Below are positions 32,517 through 46,998 of a DNA stretch of 64,000 nucleotides, one piece after another. Origin of the DNA: Rhizophlyctis rosea (lineage: Eukaryota > Chytridiomycota > Chytridiomycetes > Rhizophlyctidales > Rhizophlyctidaceae); assembly GCA_027596075.1 (NCBI GenBank), contig JADGJC010000139.1, forward strand, positions 1-64,000, given 5' to 3'. The notes under the pieces were generated by a model. That model saw only the letters and a list, made by a program, of their open reading frames with translations, was not told the DNA's origin and did no database searches. The position numbers were made by a program, and so were the translations under genes. Position 1 is the stretch's first letter. Each line of letters begins with the position of its first letter.

Positions 32517-33131
32517 GATGTATAGGAGATTAAGGATGGGCAATCTGTTGGAAGCAGGGGTGAAGGTCAGTATGGTTCAGCAGTGTACGAAGAAGACGCG
32601 AGGATGTGAATGGGCCGTCAGAAGCCGAGAGTTTGTCGTCTTCCGCTTCCGTCCAGCTCCTCTCTTCTAAATTCACCAAGTTGACGGACCCTTGGACCTT
32701 CAAACGAGTAGTGAGGAGTCTCACCCAACGATGAGCCTTCAGCCCGCCATCGACAAAAAGATCCGGTTCCGCTTCACATGGCCAGAATTCTCCAAGTAGG
32801 AGTGAACCTTATGGGAGCTCACGAAGTACCTGTGGGCTCATCAAGCGGCCAAAACAGTGAATCCCAAATCGAATGTTCGGAGCAACTCACCAAAATTGGT
32901 ATTTATAACAGAGTTTGGATTCGCTGACTCTTGAGTGATATGCCATGAGGCCGGGAAGGGGAGCTGAAGAGGCCGCGGTCGGAAGGTGCAGCTGAATCTC
33001 CGACGAGTGAGGCTTGCACAAAGCCACATCAGCCAACATTACAGTATGTAATAAGATGCGCCACATTGCGCAGCAGTCACGCTGGTGAACGCGTTGAGCC
33101 TTGGATGGTATTGAGAATTCTGATAGCTCTG

Positions 33132-33170
33132 ATATGGCAGTCCTCAAGTCCTTTAGGGCGATTGCGCACA
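33132..33170 (+). repeat. Dispersed repeat R1, copy A
   Basis: This 39-bp segment (TGGCAGTCCT.AAGTCCTTT then GGGCGATTGCGCACA) recurs at 33992-34031 with few changes and one inserted base. Same orientation, 860 bp apart. Confidence 0.75.
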
Positions 33171-33615
33171 GATGACGGCAGATTCGCCCGGATTGGTAGG
33201 GATATTGGTCTATACTGGCTTGCCATCCCTGCCACTGCGCCTTCATTCGATGAGACGTGCTCGAAGCACTTCAACGCCAGTTTGGCATTTTGGCGGATGA
33301 CCTTGGCGATTGTGAATGGCTTTTCCCCGAAAAAGCAGGAGGTCCGCCAGGCGCTCATGCGGGAATAGGGTAACATTGGTCATTATGAGATGACTGGAGG
33401 TCATCGGAAATGCATAACGAGCAGTGCTTAGAGTTCGTCACAACTCGTGAGTGTTCCCCCAGTCAGATAGCCTGACGAGGGACCTAGCATCCCGGTCCTC
33501 ACCCCGTCAACAGACCTTTCAAATGTAGCACAACCTTGGAGTTCCACTGGCGTACTAGACGACCCGGTCCATGGCAGTTTAGGCCAATTTGATGTGTGTG
33601 ACGAGGTGACCTGCA

Positions 33616-33684
33616 CGTGGAAAACCCCAATATCAGTGCACCTCTGCAGCATGAGATACGTCTATTCAACTGCCGCATATGCTC
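33616..33684 (+). repeat. Dispersed repeat R2, copy A
   Basis: This 69-bp segment (GTGGAAAA, CCCAATATCAGTGCACCTCT, then GTCTATTCAA and CATATGCTC) recurs at 33877-33948, same orientation, about 260 bp away. Confidence 0.8.
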
Positions 33685-33876
33685 ACCTTTCAGATACTGG
33701 ATTGGAGTTGGCACTCCACCGCGACCACCGGGGGAGCCCATGGCATATATCAATCAGTGACAGAAAAGCACCCATCCAAGCAACCCAGCCACCAAACTCC
33801 CCGACCCAAATTCCACCCCAACTCACTCTTGACTTTTGCCCCTCACCTCACCTGCATTTTGCAAACTTGATGGTGC

Positions 33877-33948
33877 GTGTGGAAAATCCCAATATCAGTG
33901 CACCTCTGCAGCCTGAGACACGTCTATTCAAATGCTCCCATATGCTCG
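33877..33948 (+). repeat. Dispersed repeat R2, copy B
   Basis: Second copy of the R2 repeat; roughly nine of ten bases match copy A by eye. Confidence 0.8.
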
Positions 33949-33991
33949 CGACGGGCCAGGTTGCGTCCGCCCTTTGCGAAGCGCTTGTCTG

Positions 33992-34031
33992 ACATGGCAG
34001 TCCTGAAGTCCTTTTCGGGCGATTGCGCACA
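33992..34031 (+). repeat. Dispersed repeat R1, copy B
   Basis: Second copy of the R1 repeat, directly downstream of R2 copy B. The order R1-R2-R2-R1 suggests more than one duplication step. Confidence 0.75.
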
Positions 34032-34487
34032 ATTGCGCGCAGCTGTGTGCAATATGGCAGGATTGATCTGCATCAGATATCTTTTTGATCCGCCCCAGCC
34101 GTATCTTACAGCCGACTCTATAAAATCCATTGGCACCATGATGCATGTCATTATCGAGGCCTACCCAAACTGAACAACGATCCTTCCAGGTGCGTTGCGC
34201 AGCCTCTGCTTGCACTGGCATTTGATATGAGGAATTACCTCCCAAAGTGTCGAACAATCCGCATGGTAATAATCAAGGAAGTCATACTGTGGCAAAGCAT
34301 TAGAAAGGCGCTGACTGGCACGTGAGGTAGATCATAAAGGGAGACAATAGAGAGGAACTTTAAGCGCCAAGAATATCCAAAAATGGAGACCGTGGTATAT
34401 AAGTGTTGTTACTGAGACTCCCAATCCTATCTACTATGACGGAGCGCAAACCCGTTCTGCAAAGCTGTTACTATATCCAAGCTATTG

Positions 34488-35015
34488 CTATAGCCAAGCT
34501 AGGAACTCCATCTGATTCCCAAAGGGATCCCTCACATCAAATCTAAACCTCCCGGGTGCATTCTTAGCCGGTTGGAACTCCTCAATCTCCTTCACTCCCT
34601 GACACCCTTCCCTAATAGCTACCTCCCTCAATTCCCGCAACGACTTCTCATCCCTCACCCTTATCCCGGGATGCGCCCTCGTACTGCATCCCGCCCGCTC
34701 CAAATCAGAGTCAAAATGTGTGTGAGCGGCGGAATCCGATTTGATAACGATGTGAAAATGTTGGGATGGTTCGGTAGGGAAGATGAACCAAAGGATGGCG
34801 AGATGGGAGGGGTGAGTTGGTTTCGGCGGTAGGATTGTCGGGCTGGGGTCAATCTCCTTCAGGCCTAGGATGTCCACATACCAATGGCGGACTTTCGCGA
34901 TGGTTTCGGACAGATTTGCGGGTTCGGAGTGCACATTGAGTTGGAGGTGTTCAAAGCCGAGAAGTAATGGGGACGATGATTGCTCGGGTTCGATGGTTAC
35001 AGGCACGCCAGGCAT
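34488..35015 (-). CDS. VOC superfamily (glyoxalase/dioxygenase fold) protein
   Basis: Single exon, 175 aa. The vicinal-oxygen-chelate pattern is present: LGFEHLQLNVHSEPAN near the start, VRHWYVDILGLKEID in the first half, HFHIVIKSD in the middle, and DPFGNQMEFLAWL at the end. The His near the start, the His-Phe-His segment and the Glu in QMEF are the probable metal ligands. Substrate cannot be deduced; members range from glyoxalase I to antibiotic-binding proteins. The frame is intact and ends with a normal family terminus. Confidence 0.87.
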   Translation of the reverse strand: MPGVPVTIEPEQSSSPLLLGFEHLQLNVHSEPANLSETIAKVRHWYVDILGLKEIDPSPTILPPKPTHPSHLAILWFIFPTEPSQHFHIVIKSDSAAHTHFDSDLERAGCSTRAHPGIRVRDEKSLRELREVAIREGCQGVKEIEEFQPAKNAPGRFRFDVRDPFGNQMEFLAWL

Positions 35016-35736
35016 TGTTGCTTGTTAGACCGGGTAAGGATAAAATATCAGATAGGTCGTTATTTGTTTCACGGACACATTGACTTTGTTGTTGGCAGCT
35101 AATATATTTCTGAAGTAGATTTAGGTAGGTTACTTCTGCATGGTTGGAATGAACGTGTGGCGGTGGGGGATGTGGGGTTATGCGAGGGTCTACGTCACCC
35201 CCAGATGCTCCAGTTCCGACTCGTAAGCAAGAATGTCGCGAGACTGCTGATTTGTGTCGCAACCGTTGGACCTGCCTTGTTTCGGTACACTTACCAAGGC
35301 AGCTGGATTTCGGAAACTGTTACAGGTGCCCGGGTTTCGGTACTTTTAGCCAAAAGCATGATCGGCGACCTTTCCATCGACACACATCCATGGGGTGTCA
35401 TTCAATGAAATGGATGTAATCATTAGCAACATTGCTTCATCACCCTGAGAGTAGCCCGTGGTTTCGGTGATTGACCGGGACATAACTGCTGACTTGTTTT
35501 CTTCAAGCTTAGACATCACCTGTCCAAAACTGACGGATTTGAGCGAAAGCCGACGTTTGAACCCGTAAGCAACTCATGGAAGCACACCGACTTTTCCAAC
35601 CCTACCACTAAAATTGTACTAACAGTTTGGCGATTATACAGTAAAATTATGTACAGTTGTAGGAATCTATACAACTAAAATACAGGCATAGGTACAAAGT
35701 AGGAAGCCTCAAGCGATAAAAATAGGATCCGGATTT
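35016..35736. other. Intergenic region between the VOC gene and INTS9
   Basis: About 0.7 kb with the VOC promoter and the INTS9 3' flank. No gene was recognised. Confidence 0.45.
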
Positions 35737-37964
35737 CTATTCTCCTTTCAGGACCCGATTGACTTCTTTCAGACGAGCAACATCAGATCCAGTCAAATGC
35801 ACTACGCTTGAACGTATGGAGACTTCCTCTCGAGCCGCCATCAACAGTCCGTCATCCTCCACACGGACATCCGTGAACCCCAACGATGAATTCAACAACC
35901 GCAAGGCAGCTTCTTGTGACTGCCAAGGCTTCCTATCATGCTTGGCGGTGTGCTCGTTGGGTTTCAGCCGAACGGAGGACGGGTCAAAGGTTCCCTCAAA
36001 GAGGCCAAACTGTCGAATACCGTCACTTTGACCCGCGTCCACATGTTTCATATCCTGCTAAGAGCGTTATATGTGTTTGCTTACGAATGGTTCACACCAT
36101 TACGCACCTTCTCCAGCACTATAAGTCGTTCGAACCGAGCCGGGCTAGCGATGCGAACTGGCTGGTACGGCTGCATGGAAGTGACAAGATTACGCAGTGT
36201 GTGTATGATCTCGACATGCCTTCTATCGTCCATGGCCTGCAACACCAGTCTATTGGGCTGCACGAAACCCCACAAAGGGCCAATGACCTCTTCGGGAGTG
36301 AGGCGAAGATCGAAAGTTGATAACATGACTCTCATCTGCATCTCTTTGTGCTGTCCCCAAGAAAGCAACGTCCTCTGATCAATCGTCTCTGCAGAAAGGA
36401 TGAGCTTCGTGTTGACACAGCATGGCTAGGTTCTCAGCAAACTTTCCATCCTTACCTGTCAGCACCATGAGATTATTTGGATCCGTTTTCCATTGCTCAA
36501 TGACATTGACGACGTCTCCACCGGCAAGTAATGGATGCCCAACAAAGACGACGTATGGCCCTTGGTGTTGAAATACCGATGCAATGTCGTGATGCACGAA
36601 CAGAAGACGCTGGTCCATAAGATTCTGATGTTCTAGAGGCATCTCCGCTTTGAACACTTTTTCGTGCTTGTCGGCACTCATCCTGATTGAATATCAGCTG
36701 TCATAACGCGATTCTCAACAAATTGACATATGCGCACACACCATTCACTCCGAATATTGGACAATGCTAGCGATTGTTTGGCCACGGGAGACACGAAGTG
36801 GATGGGCAGTGTTGTCAAACCAGCTCTGCTCATACCGCTTCGGACGGTTCGCAGAAGTTCATATATCGAGCCGATAGGGTGTACGGGGAATAATACGTTG
36901 CCACCGTTGCTCAGAGTTTCGGCTGAAGTGAAAGGATCAGACTGCACACATGCCATGATGAAATCCGGTGGTTACTGACCAACTTCTTTGTGCATTCGGG
37001 AGAGTTGTTCCTGCACCTCAACATCCGCCATCTTGATATTGTTCAAGATGAGAATGTCCGCATTAGCCAGGAGCTTGTTGTCAATGACTCTGGAATGGCC
37101 CAGCGTGCTGCCGGATGCTGATGACATATACACTAGCTACATGGGTATGAGCAAATCGAAAGCAAAGAACATTCCCAGCGGACGATCCCAAAGAGCTTAC
37201 CTTCGCATTGATGCTTTCAACCAACCAAAATGCGCTGCCCAGTGAGAAACCAGAGCTCCCTGCGGTAAATTGCATCTGGTCCAATACCTGTCAACAGCGT
37301 TATGAGATTACATCATCGTGTTACGTCGTTGCTTCGCCAATACTCACTATCCGTTCCATGAATCGGACAGGCTGTATCCGCTCCAAGCAGCGCCTAATGT
37401 CTGCTTCGGTGTACATAGGAGTCCAACTATCATTGAAACTGACTATTGGCTTCGAAACCGACCTTCCAAACATGTTTAACCACTTGGCCCGCAAAAGCAA
37501 CATGGTCATTTCTCTCACTTTGAATACGAATATACGAGCTCTTGCATCAAAAATCTGTTCGCATCCATAGAACATAAATGCATGAACCGTTGCCCTGATC
37601 AAAACAAGAAGCACTTCGCACCCTGCACAGTCAATTGTGGGCTCCGTGGCAAGGATCTTCCCCTTGAACCCGGTGTACTCGGTAATATACGGCAGTGCCA
37701 ACGCATGATGTGCATTTGAGAGCAGAATCACGTCCACAGTGGATATGTCAATCAAAGAGAGTTTGGGCACACGGAAGTGTGGAGGAGTGTTCGATTGTGC
37801 CCGTACAACTTCCAGTGAGGTATCCAAGAGCACCCAGATGTTATGCAACTTTAGCAAGACACATGGGTATTGTTCTTGCTCTGTGAGGGCAATCTGCAAG
37901 TATGACGTTCAATAGGCGGAATGTCTGAAACTGGAAGGGTCGTCGTACTGCCCACCAGCTGCAT
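35737..37964 (-). CDS. INTS9: Integrator complex subunit 9-like protein (inactive MBL/beta-CASP fold)
   Basis: Model: complement(join(35737..36054,36108..36388,36456..36682,36742..36922,36980..37136,37201..37287,37348..37438,37517..37552,37622..37893,37956..37964)), 552 aa, all phases consistent. The first exon encodes only MQL. Matching segments: YPCVLLKLHNIWVLLDTSLE; LIDISTVDVILLSNAHHALA then LPYITEYTGFKGKILATEPT; QFTAGSSGFSLGSAFWLVES; SNGGNVLFPVHPIGSIYELL; LPIHFVSPVAKQSLALSNIR; and GPYVVFVGHPLLAGGDVVNV. The HxHxDH zinc motif of active metallo-beta-lactamases is missing where expected (LLSNAHHALALP), as in animal INTS9. In animals INTS9 pairs with the INTS11 nuclease to cleave nascent RNA. 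CPSF100/Cft2 is the nearest alternative, but the STVDVILLSN..ALPYITEYTGF..ATEPT block is INTS9-like. Confidence 0.86.
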
Positions 37965-38311
37965 TTTTGGGTTAGTTGGATGTCAGATCTGTTTTTCCGT
38001 GAAAATACAGTTCGTGGAATCGTGGGAAAGGTTGGGAGGAAGACTGCAGCCCTGCATGCTGCAGCCTACTGCTCGGGTCCAAGCCACTTTCGGTCGGCTT
38101 GTGCTGCGCGTCTCAGGGTCGTTGCAATCTCGTGTCGGGTCAAGCAGGAGTTTACTCCACTCAAGTTCACGCGTGTTTCCATGAAGTTTGACATCGAAGA
38201 TTTTCCCCTCCCCTATTATATCGGAGCCAAGCGCGCAAAGCCAGCATTTTCAAATACCGTCAAGCATTAAGATCTTCTTAAACTCCTCATTCATCACTTG
38301 CCTGAAGTTCA
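37965..38311. promoter_or_regulatory. Divergent region between INTS9 and the acidic-tail protein
   Basis: A 347-bp interval between divergent starts, with overlapping short open frames that I do not consider coding. Confidence 0.45.
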
Positions 38312-38948
38312 ATGTTGAGTCCCATGCCATCCGTATCGAACGGCGCGCTGAACGGTACCACCAGAATATCAAGAGAGAACGTGGTAAATTCTGGAAACGA
38401 AGGCTGGACAAGCATAGGCGGCCATATCCTTACATTTTTCAATTTGAAGCAGGGTCAGCAAAGCAAGGACGCGGGACGTGAAGATGAACTGCTGCAATTG
38501 CTGCAACAGGTATGTTCTGCAAAGTATGCAGCGCATCAAACACTTCTGACAGACCCAATTAGTTTCTGGCACATATAGCAACTCATAAGTACGAAGAAGC
38601 ACTAACAGTCTCCAGTCAGAGTGTGTTCGCGTCAATTTCTTCATAAATCACGCGTTAGTATGCTAACCGGCGTGCTATCGTTCGACAGTTTTGAAACTCG
38701 ACCCGTCCAATGGACTGATTGCAGAGTACCAGCCTGTTCTAAGAGAAAGATTGACTCAGTTGGCGGAAGGATGCAATGATGAAAATTCCGATGATGAGGA
38801 GGATGACGAGGAAGGGGACGACGAGAATGACAATGATTCTGCGGATGATGGATCTCAGACCGACGAACATAGCAGTGACGATGATAGCGAGGACTCTGAT
38901 AGCGACACAGAATCGGAAAGTGCACCACATTCAGACGCTGAGCACTGA
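38312..38948 (+). CDS. Uncharacterised protein with a TPR-like segment and an acidic tail
   Basis: Model: join(38312..38509,38590..38614,38689..38948), 160 aa, phases consistent; the middle exon is 25 nt. After a Ser/Asn-rich start comes EDELLQLLQQYEEALTVS and LKLDPSNGLIAEYQPVLRER, which looks like the end of a tetratricopeptide helix pair. About 60 residues of Asp/Glu/Ser follow, the last third of the protein. Such tails occur in histone chaperones and nucleolar proteins. No family assignment is possible. Splice choice in the centre is uncertain, because another frame over exon 1 is also open. Confidence 0.55.
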
Positions 38949-39120
38949 CGTCACTTCAAAAATACATGCAATGTACGCAGAAAGATATATTTATACTTGG
39001 TACAAACGCAAATTTTGTGCAAGAAATGGGAATTGTGCAGATGGTGAATTGTTCTTTGAACGTGCGGTCCTTACCATTCGTCTGATGATATTGTGCTGCT
39101 TCCTCATCAAACGGGACACT

Positions 39121-40647
39121 TTATTCCTTGGCGTCGCCAATGCCATCCGCATTGATCGCAAAGACGGCTTCCGATTCGGGGAGACTGGGAGAATCGTAGA
39201 TTTTGCAGATGCGCGTTTCACCCCGGCCTTTGCGTAGGTAGAGACTGTGCGTGAAATACATATTAGTATGGGCGAGAAAGACGGGATGGGAAATAACAAG
39301 ATATTACCGGGTGGTTGATGAGTGTGCCATGATATTTCCACCGATTGGTTTCCTCGGGTCGGCATTGAACATGGATGCCGCGCCGTCGACCTGCGCAACC
39401 ACTTGATTCGTGATCACCACGGCGCAACCGAACTAATAGAAGGGATCAGTAATATATTCTGCGATGCCGAAGGAGCTGGCACCCACCTCATCAGCCAATC
39501 GAGCCAGCATTCTCAGGAATTGTGCAAGGTGCATTTGTCGTGCGGAGAGCTCTCCTCGACCCGAGTAGTCCGTCCGGTAGAGCGCGGTGGCGCTATCGAC
39601 AATCACGAGCGAGTACCTGAAAAGAGGGATCAATGGATTGAGTTATGAGAGATGCGTTTGGACCGCAGAAGCTTTCACATGCTCACCTTGATTCAGCCAT
39701 CATGGCTGCCGCCGTTCCCAACAGTGACTTTTGGTGATCCGTGTTGTATGCTCGTGCGTATGCGACGTTGTCCAGGACTTCCTCTCCATTGACGCCGTAA
39801 CTGGTATAAGAGTTCGATCAGCCAAGAGTAACTTCATATGAATACCTTGCACGAAAGAATTTGACACAGAAACTTACCGCTCTGCAATGGCGAGCAACCG
39901 TTCAGGCCGGAAAGTCCCCTCCGTGTCGATGTAGACGCATTTGCCTGCTCCTCCGCCCATCTCCATGGGGAGCTAACAAACACTTCAGAATCTGTGGTGC
40001 TACCATTCTAAGGAAGACATTGGACTAACCTGACACATGACGGCCAATGTATGGCACAGTTGCGTTTTGCCCGTCCTGAATTCCCCGAACAACTCCGTGA
40101 TGGACCCTGTCTCGATGCCGCCTATTCGGAAGGTTGAGACATCCAAAATAAAATTGCAGCAAAGTCAGGACTGCACTTACCTCCAAGCAACTTGTCGAGC
40201 TCCTTTGAGCCCGTGCTGATGTTGATGATTTCGGCGCGTCGTTGGTGGAACTCCGTTGCGGTGGTGAATCCGAGTGGGACGAGTTTCGCAGCTGCAAGGT
40301 ATGATCAGCGAAAGGAGGCAAAAGACTTTCAACACCAGTAGAATGACATACCTTCCGCAAGGATCTTGTCTGCCTTCGCTTCGGAGATGCCCTTGATGAG
40401 GAGAAGCGCCTTCTTGGGAGTGAAAGCGATGGACTCAACCGTGTGATACCCAGCTGTCGACAGCTTTTGGATATCACCCGAGCTGATGCCAAATTCCTGT
40501 GCGCAACAAAGTGGTGAGACTACTATCTGTCATAACCTGCGCGTGGAGTGGCCGATTTACCTCCAGCTTTTGCACTCTGGTGGGCCCGGCGTCCTCCTCC
40601 TCCTCAATCTCCACATCCTCCTCTTCGTGCGTAGCTGTGGCGCTCAT
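39121..40647 (-). CDS. RAD51: RAD51 recombinase
   Basis: Model: complement(join(39121..39244,39308..39432,39487..39616,39687..39800,39878..39972,40030..40121,40181..40291,40352..40496,40561..40647)), 340 aa, phases consistent. An acidic N-terminus ([12 protein letters not shown]) precedes the helix-hairpin-helix domain ([38 protein letters not shown]). The ATPase core has Walker [14 protein letters not shown], then [15 protein letters not shown], Walker [20 protein letters not shown] and [12 protein letters not shown]. The C-terminus is [21 protein letters not shown]-terminal sequence and the C-terminus fit RAD51 rather than meiotic DMC1. It forms filaments on single-stranded DNA for homologous strand exchange. 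Head-to-head with PRP22 across 570 bp. Confidence 0.96.
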
Positions 40648-41217
40648 GTTGAAGTCTTTTGATTCTTGTTTGTGATTCTTTGTGAGTTGCGACCGAATTG
40701 CGTGGGAAAGATGACTGAGCAGCCGAAGAGAAGCAGAGGTTGCTATTGGTTGGTCACGTCTCTTCTGCGTGTGAGAATATTTGTGAGGGTGAGATGAGGA
40801 GCGCAGTCACGTCGTGGATGATATGAAAATTCTACACGCAGGATCGACCAGTATGTCTTCTTTTGGCATCCACAATTGGTCGGACATTCGGACAGAATAA
40901 AGCATGTGACTTCAATTTGTATTCATTTGAAATTAGATGCCACGTGGTTTTGTAAACTTGCAACCACCTTCCCACATGGACGAATTTTAGGCTCTTTCGA
41001 CTGCGCTTTCTGAGCCTTTCTCCTCCACTATCTTCGCCTCAAAGTTCCCATCGGTTTTGCCAGCTTTTGTTGTCACTTCTGGCCTAGATAATTGACTCTC
41101 CGTTCGTTACTCACTCACTCACTCACTATCTGCAAACCGGCCAACCACATAATTCCTAACCTCCTGCACTACACGGTAAACAACACACTCTCACGGTACC
41201 CCCAACGAAGTGCAAAC
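40648..41217. promoter_or_regulatory. Divergent promoter region of RAD51 and PRP22
   Basis: A 570-bp region between divergent starts. A CACT repeat tract (about 41107-41127) lies in the PRP22 leader. No other feature was seen. Confidence 0.5.
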
Positions 41218-44980
<3,763 letters not shown>

Positions 44981-45565
44981 AGGTCTTGCGGCCGTCTGTT
45001 GGGGTTGTATTTCATCGGCCGTGTTCGGGTTTCGGCGAGGGTTGGAGCGGGACGGCTTTGTTAGAGTTTGTTGTACAGATATTGCATGTTTGGAAGGAGG
45101 GATATGTGTGTAAATACTTAGTGATTGTTTCGAGATCTTTAATGTGGCTCGCACACTGAACGCCGCGGCCTTGTAAGGGATGTGATTCTTGTTGAGCTCA
45201 ATTTGCGTCAGGTGTATCGGGGTAACGGTCCCCCATTTGAGTGCGCGATCTCGTTAACGTTCTCTTTGTTGAAGTAGGCATGCAGACCGATGCAACTGGA
45301 TTGATGCACAAATGAAGGCAACAACCACAAGTCCATCAAAACACACCGAGCAGATGTAACAGGAGGTCCACATATTGCCAAAAGATGGTGGAGACTGACA
45401 TTGACACGACTTCAGCAAGTGCGAAGCCACAACTTCAAACATATCTACAACGTGATACTGCATGAATGCTGCTCCAAACCGCTCGCTTCTTAACTACTCT
45501 ATGATCAACAATGACCCCTCCACAGTAGCACATTCTTGTGTATGCACTGGCAGCACACGTTTCCT
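44981..45565. other. Convergent 3' region between PRP22 and the F-box gene
   Basis: About 0.6 kb between convergent genes, without a recognisable feature. Confidence 0.5.
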
Positions 45566-46594
45566 TCACATTCCCTCCCTTCTTTTGTCAGCACATCGCT
45601 GGAGATATTGTTGCCATCTGCGTCGTTCATGTTCCAATTCCCTGAAGAGGACGCTGGTGATGTGAGATAAGGGTATACGGAAAGGCGGGATGGAGATTTG
45701 GGAAAGGTAGTCATCATCTGTGAGGACGTTGTTGTCGCAAATCGTGAAGTCTACTGTCGAACTCCCCACCGCCAGCGATTCAGAGTGTTCAGAGGCTTGG
45801 AATGGAATGTTTCGGGTGAACAGCTCCAGTGTAGTGAAGCCGGAGTGTCTCCAAAAGTCATCGTCGGGGTCCGTGTTTATGTTCGGGACGGTTGCTACTA
45901 ATTGTATCCCAACACCATCATACCCGACTCCAAATGGCACAACCCCATCTGGACAAGTGAAGCGCACATCCTCTCCGTCTCGAGCTACCTCTAATTTCCA
46001 GCGCATCCCCTTCCCCATAGTTGCATCATGATATACATCCACTTCACACCATCTAGCTCAAACACCCCACGTAGGGATTCCCGCATCCCACCCCCTCAGC
46101 CAGCTCGTATCGCCCTCCGCCAACTGATCGAAAAGCTCTTCCAACCCATCATTCAAGCCCTTCCCCTCTGTGTAAAGCTGATGCTGTATTCTCTGCAAAT
46201 CAGACTGCAAATAATTACGCAACCATTCTCGCCGGTGTTCGAATGATAGCGGACATGTAAGCGCCAGTTTCCGGAGGACGTAATCGTAAAAGGTATATCC
46301 CCAATAATGATAATCAAAATTTACGTCCCACTTCTCTTCGTTGAAGCCCTTTGGGTTCAAGGTGAGGGTCGCCGAGAGATGGGTGAAGATGACGTGGATG
46401 AGAAAGGAGGTTGCGACGGACTGGAAGGTTTTGGATGCTGTGCGGAATGTGGGGAGTTCTGGAAGTGGGAAAAGGTGGAGAATCCTCTCTAGGATCTCGA
46501 CGGGTAGTTGGGGAATTGATGTCCTACAAGTTTTGGGACAATGTGAGTGAGTCCAGGAGGTGGGACCAGAGGGAACTTTGGTGAGGGCTCACAT
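45566..46594 (-). CDS. F-box protein
   Basis: Model: complement(join(45566..46052,46125..46523,46593..46594)), 295 aa, phases consistent. The N-terminus holds an F-box: IPQLPVEILERILHLFPLPE then LPTFRTASKTFQSVATSF. The rest is unfamiliar; it contains TVDFTICDNNVLTDDDYLSQ, reminiscent of beta-sandwich (C2-like) domains, and ends in a basic helix (ELEHERRRWQQYLQ). F-box proteins recruit substrates to SCF ubiquitin ligases through Skp1. The start codon appears to be split: exon 1 is just AT before a GTGAGC intron, and the next exon supplies G. Intron 2 uses GTTGGC as donor; a shorter GTGGGA alternative (about 40 nt) would also keep the frame. Confidence 0.75.
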
Positions 46595-46998
46595 GGCGAT
46601 CAATGGATGTGGGTGGAAATACCGAACACGCAAAATCAAGTTTGCAACAGATTGTGCATTCAAGGGGGACAAGTGGAGCAAGCTATTGGCTGTACACATC
46701 TGTTGCAACTTCAACTTGCAAGCCTGGGCGGTTCGGTTCAAACCAAGCCCGGGTTCAAACACACCCTCCATCTTGGCGCCTTGCTGCGGGTGGCGCTGCC
46801 ATCGTAGAGTTCAAAGTGGAGTTTTCAACATCTTCCCCCATTGCCGTTGACAGCATTTCAATCTTGCTCCCGACTTTTATACACAACCTCTTCCAATTAT
46901 TTTCACAACGCTTTCTCACAAAAAAAAAAGATACAATCAAAAATATACAAATCTGGCTCTTGCGAAATGCTCAATCCCCATCAATCATAGCCAGACGA
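46595..46998. other. Region between the F-box gene start and the SERINC 3' end
   Basis: A 0.4-kb interval that holds the F-box promoter. Nothing else was recognised. Confidence 0.4.

Larger units (their letters stand above)
32517..34487. other. Two-kilobase gene-free block containing diverged repeats
   Basis: No protein family is recognisable. Two kinds of internal repeats are present (see the repeat entries), each with two copies in the same orientation. Several minus-strand open frames contain related peptides, for example LNRR.S.CRGALILGFST in both copies of one repeat. It may be a decayed duplicated gene or a mobile element remnant. Confidence 0.45.

Noticed and set aside
39121..40647. 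DMC1 instead of RAD51
   Set aside because: The acidic N-terminus and the [23 protein letters not shown] end are RAD51 characters.
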